Shown here piece after piece: positions 23,513 through 25,166 of a DNA stretch of 25,166 bases. Both the position numbers and the translations under genes were made by a program. The DNA comes from a virus. The stretch lies in IMG/VR virus record IMGVR_UViG_3300030329_000221, positions 1 to 25,166 of that record. One strand, written 5' to 3'. Under the pieces are notes generated by a model. That model ran no database searches. It was not told where the DNA came from and was given only the letters and a program-made list of their open reading frames with translations. The stretch's first letter is position 1. Every line of letters starts with the position of its first letter.

Positions 23513-24221
23513 TAGATACAGATTAAAACCACACGAGATACTTGCTATTCAGAAAATGCGTGAAAAAGAAGTGCGTAACGTTCTAGTAATAGGCGACTTA
23601 CACGAGCCATTCTGTTTAGACAAGTATCTTGATTGGTGTATAGAACAATACGATTATTGGAACTGTACAGATGTAGTAATAATTGGTGATTGCATTGATA
23701 ACCATTATACGAGTTTTCACGAGATAGACATAGAAGCAGAATATACAGGAAAGCAAGAGCTAGAAGTAGCGATTAAAAGAATAGCACGTTGGTACAAAGC
23801 ATTTCCTGAAGCAACTGTAATTTTAGGAAATCACGACAGAATGATTATGCGTAAAGCTCAAACATCATTAATACCAAGTAAATGGATTAAATCCTACAAA
23901 GAAGTATTAGAAGTGCCTAACTGGCAATTTGTTGATAGATTAGAAATAGATGGCGTTCAATATATTCACGGAGAAGCAGGTACTGCGAGAACTAAGTGTC
24001 GTGCAGATATGATGAATACAGTACAAGGACATTTACATACACAATGCTACATAGAACATTATGTAGGACAAAACTTTAGAATTTGGGGAATGCAAGTAGG
24101 TTGTGGTATAGATCACGACAGTTATGCTATGGCTTATGCAAAACGTGGTAAAAAACCTGCTATTGCTTGTGGAGTAGTTTTAGAGGGTAAAGTACCTATA
24201 AATCTTTTAATGCCCTTATAA
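23499..24221 (+). CDS. Calcineurin-like metallophosphoesterase
   Basis: Motifs of the calcineurin-like phosphoesterase fold, numbered from TTG 23490: GDLHEP (35-40), GDCIDNHY (66-73), GNHDR (113-117), H160 in YIHGEAG and GHLHTQ (180-185), together the di-metal site. It would hydrolyse phosphoesters (nucleotide, nucleic acid or polyol); the substrate is unknown. Its position in the lysis block recurs in flavobacterial phages. Start is uncertain: TTG 23490, GTG 23499 or ATG 23556. I favour GTG, because the residues before ATG 23556 (YRLKPHEILAIQKM) look like part of the family's N-terminus. It overlaps the holin by 14 bases from GTG 23499. Confidence 0.85.
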   Translation: MQRSNRYRLKPHEILAIQKMREKEVRNVLVIGDLHEPFCLDKYLDWCIEQYDYWNCTDVVIIGDCIDNHYTSFHEIDIEAEYTGKQELEVAIKRIARWYKAFPEATVILGNHDRMIMRKAQTSLIPSKWIKSYKEVLEVPNWQFVDRLEIDGVQYIHGEAGTARTKCRADMMNTVQGHLHTQCYIEHYVGQNFRIWGMQVGCGIDHDSYAMAYAKRGKKPAIACGVVLEGKVPINLLMPL

Positions 24222-24298
24222 TGCAGGAAAAGCACCAATTACCTATCATTTTAATATACGCTATAATAATTATAGTAGTTATATCCCTATCAGTATAA
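24221..24298 (+). CDS. 25-aa membrane micropeptide
   Basis: ATG 24221 overlaps the metallophosphoesterase stop (TAATG). The peptide MQEKHQLPIILIYAIIIIVV-ISLSV is a short polar start followed by one strongly hydrophobic helix to its end, TAA 24296-24298. Small hydrophobic peptides at the end of a lysis operon may be pinholins, spanin parts or membrane toxins; the coupling supports translation. AT-rich codons (ATA/ATT) code many Ile, so a chance hydrophobic ORF cannot be excluded. Confidence 0.45.
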   Translation: MQEKHQLPIILIYAIIIIVVISLSV

Positions 24299-24318
24299 AT
24301 CTTAATTAACATACTTAT

Positions 24319-24366
24319 TGTTAATAACTTTGTAAATAAAGTTGTAAATAATTGTGTGAATAACTA
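24319..24366 (+). repeat. Four exact 12-bp iterons (core TGTNAATAA)
   Basis: Copies begin at 24319, 24331, 24343 and 24355: TGTTAATAACTT, TGTAAATAAAGT, TGTAAATAATTG, TGTGAATAACTA. All four keep TGTNAATAA, with exact 12-base spacing. The core resembles a DnaA box (TGTGGATAA): copy 4 differs at one position and the others at two. The last two copies run into the -33 box region of the promoter at 24352. Iterons of this kind bind a replication initiator or a regulator. Confidence 0.8.
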
Positions 24367-24382
24367 AAAGTTTGTATATTTG
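24352..24382 (+). promoter_or_regulatory. Bacteroidetes-type host promoter
   Basis: TTG (24352-24354), 20-base spacer, then TATATTTG (24375-24382), matching the TTTG-n19-21-TAnnTTTG consensus of the Bacteroidetes housekeeping sigma factor. The start of transcription would be near 24387. The -33 box is the last three bases of iteron 3, and iteron 4 fills the spacer, so a protein on the repeats would block or alter the promoter. Confidence 0.75.
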
Positions 24383-24410
24383 CAGTATGAAAACACTAAA
24401 TAATATAAAA

Positions 24411-24596
24411 ATGAAAACTAAAGTAAATAAATATACAAGAGCAAGTAAATATAATGGCAAATCTATATACTGCCCTAATTGTAATGCTCATAATAAAGTC
24501 TATCACTTTTGTTGGTCAGCAATTACTTGTGGTGGTTGTAAAGAAATGATAGATAAAACAGAATGGAATTTACAAGAACAATTAAAACATAAATAA
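24411..24596 (+). CDS. Small zinc-ribbon protein, probably early
   Basis: 61 aa from ATG 24411: basic N-terminus (MKTKVNKYTRASKYNGKSIY), then CPNCNAHNKVYHFCWSAITC-GGCKEMI, with two CxxC pairs, a zinc ribbon. I recall similar small proteins (G..i.CP.C...hKVYHF.WSA..C..C) in many flavobacterial phages, function unknown. Two upstream in-frame starts exist: ATG 24387 (near the predicted transcription start, so leaderless) and TTG 24372 (inside the promoter, unlikely). ATG 24411 leaves a short leader of about 24 bases. First gene after the iterons and promoter. Confidence 0.7.
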   Translation: MKTKVNKYTRASKYNGKSIYCPNCNAHNKVYHFCWSAITCGGCKEMIDKTEWNLQEQLKHK

Positions 24597-24638
24597 ATAT
24601 ACACAGCATAAAATCCTTTGCAACTAATATAGGTATAT

Positions 24639-24917
24639 ATGAAAATGACAAATAAAGAAATTATGAAAACAATGTACAAAATGTTACCAGCTACTAATAA
24701 ATTAGAAGCTATAAAATCAATACTAGATGCTATGACGGAAAATCCTTTATGGCTTTTAGAATGTTCAAGCAAAGAATTTGCAACAGTATACAGATTACAT
24801 AATACTGAAAAGCGTAAACAATATTTAAATCTTATGTCTTTTTACGAGGTTAGAGAGTTATATATTGAATTAAGAACACACTACTACAATTCAGTTGCAG
24901 TAGACAAAATATTTTAA
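24639..24917 (+). CDS. Hypothetical helical protein (92 aa)
   Basis: 92 aa, mainly helical with repeated Tyr/Lys/Glu/Met: MKMTNKEIMKTMYKMLPATN, a middle NPLWLLECSSKEFATVYRLH and KQYLNLMSFYEVRELYIELR toward the end. One cysteine only; no membrane segment or known motif. It likely belongs to the same early unit as the zinc-ribbon protein before it. Not recognised. Confidence 0.55.
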   Translation: MKMTNKEIMKTMYKMLPATNKLEAIKSILDAMTENPLWLLECSSKEFATVYRLHNTEKRKQYLNLMSFYEVRELYIELRTHYYNSVAVDKIF

Positions 24918-24918
24918 T

Positions 24919-25164
24919 ATGATAGATAAAGTAATAATACCAAATTATGATGATCCTACACAATACAATGGACCTGACAATCCATATGTATATGAATGTG
25001 TAATATGTAACGAAACTGAATGCGATTGCGAAGCAGAATGGGGTTCAGTAAGTAATTGCTGTGAAATGCCTATGGATAATAACAGGTGTACAGATTGTGG
25101 TGAAAATTGCATATCTTCGTACCAAGAAGCATTAGATATGTGTGGTGTAAAAACTTTTAAATAA
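24919..25164 (+). CDS. Cysteine-rich zinc-binding protein (probable)
   Basis: 81 aa with a dense Cys pattern: CVIC (27-30), C35, C37, CC (47-48), C57, C60, C64 and C75. The second half (VSNCCEMPMDNNRCTDCGEN C) resembles the NCCgap....iCsDCgEHC zinc ribbon seen in small phage proteins. The N-terminal 20 residues (MIDKVIIPNYDDPTQYNGPD) are acidic and soluble. Two zinc sites are likely. The role is unknown. It starts one base after the previous gene's stop and stops two bases before the window's end. Confidence 0.6.
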   Translation: MIDKVIIPNYDDPTQYNGPDNPYVYECVICNETECDCEAEWGSVSNCCEMPMDNNRCTDCGENCISSYQEALDMCGVKTFK

Positions 25165-25166
25165 TA

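Noticed and set aside
24325-24332. TAACTTTG (TAnnTTTG) as a second promoter in the iteron array
   Set aside because: It spans the boundary of iterons 1 and 2 and has no -33 TTG at the right spacing; the array explains it better.
1-25166. tRNA, CRISPR, IS element, integrase, retroelement (DGR) or toxin-antitoxin genes
   Set aside because: No cloverleaf-like GC-rich stretch, regular spacer array, terminal inverted repeats, reverse transcriptase or variable/template repeat pair could be seen. Intergenic spaces are short and were read individually.

Overview
The window is a stretch of a tailed double-stranded DNA bacteriophage (or prophage) of a Bacteroidetes host, most likely in Flavobacteriia. 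The sequence is strongly AT-rich, all recognisable genes are on the + strand and tightly packed, and Shine-Dalgarno sites are largely absent. One clear promoter has the Bacteroidetes form (TTG, 20-nt spacer, TAnnTTTG). The virion proteins are of types I associate with flavobacterial phages: an XkdF-like prohead protease, a tail tube protein beginning MAC, and a DUF6712-like connector. There is a tape measure and a tail tube but no visible tail sheath, which suggests a siphovirus. No integrase, repressor, tRNA, CRISPR array, IS element or reverse transcriptase is visible. No stretch over 300 bases lacks a gene.

Layout: (1) 1-3925, an early/middle block: end of an unknown gene, a small C5 cytosine methyltransferase, a NinG-like protein, a phage sigma-like factor, zinc-ribbon proteins, DUF3310 and other small proteins. 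(2) 3944-5603, terminase small and large subunits. (3) 5604-5699, an intergenic spacer holding a terminator on the minus strand. (4) 5700-15127, a tail block: a tail-assembly-chaperone-like gene with an apparent programmed -1 frameshift, tail-completion-like proteins, a 22-codon micro-ORF, large tail and fibre proteins, and the tape measure. (5) 15163-22584, a head block: prohead protease, scaffold, major capsid, tail tube (between two hairpins), small virion proteins, a LamG-like protein, a portal with a long C-terminal extension, and a connector. (6) 22586-24298, a lysis block: small membrane proteins, M15 peptidase, holin, metallophosphoesterase and a 25-aa membrane peptide. (7) 24299-25166, a control region with four exact 12-bp iterons and a host-type promoter, followed by small probable early genes.

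The order is unusual: terminase is followed by the tail, then the head, with the portal about 14 kb from terL and the tail tube beside the capsid gene. Candidates for new biology are the T9 slippery frameshift, the minus-strand terminator with a possible short antisense RNA, the 4x12-bp iterons at the early promoter, a recurring TTCTATA motif before late genes that may go with the phage sigma-like factor, a NinG-like protein that has lost most of its zinc cysteines, and tiny coupled ORFs. All calls come from reading the sequence; no database search was done.
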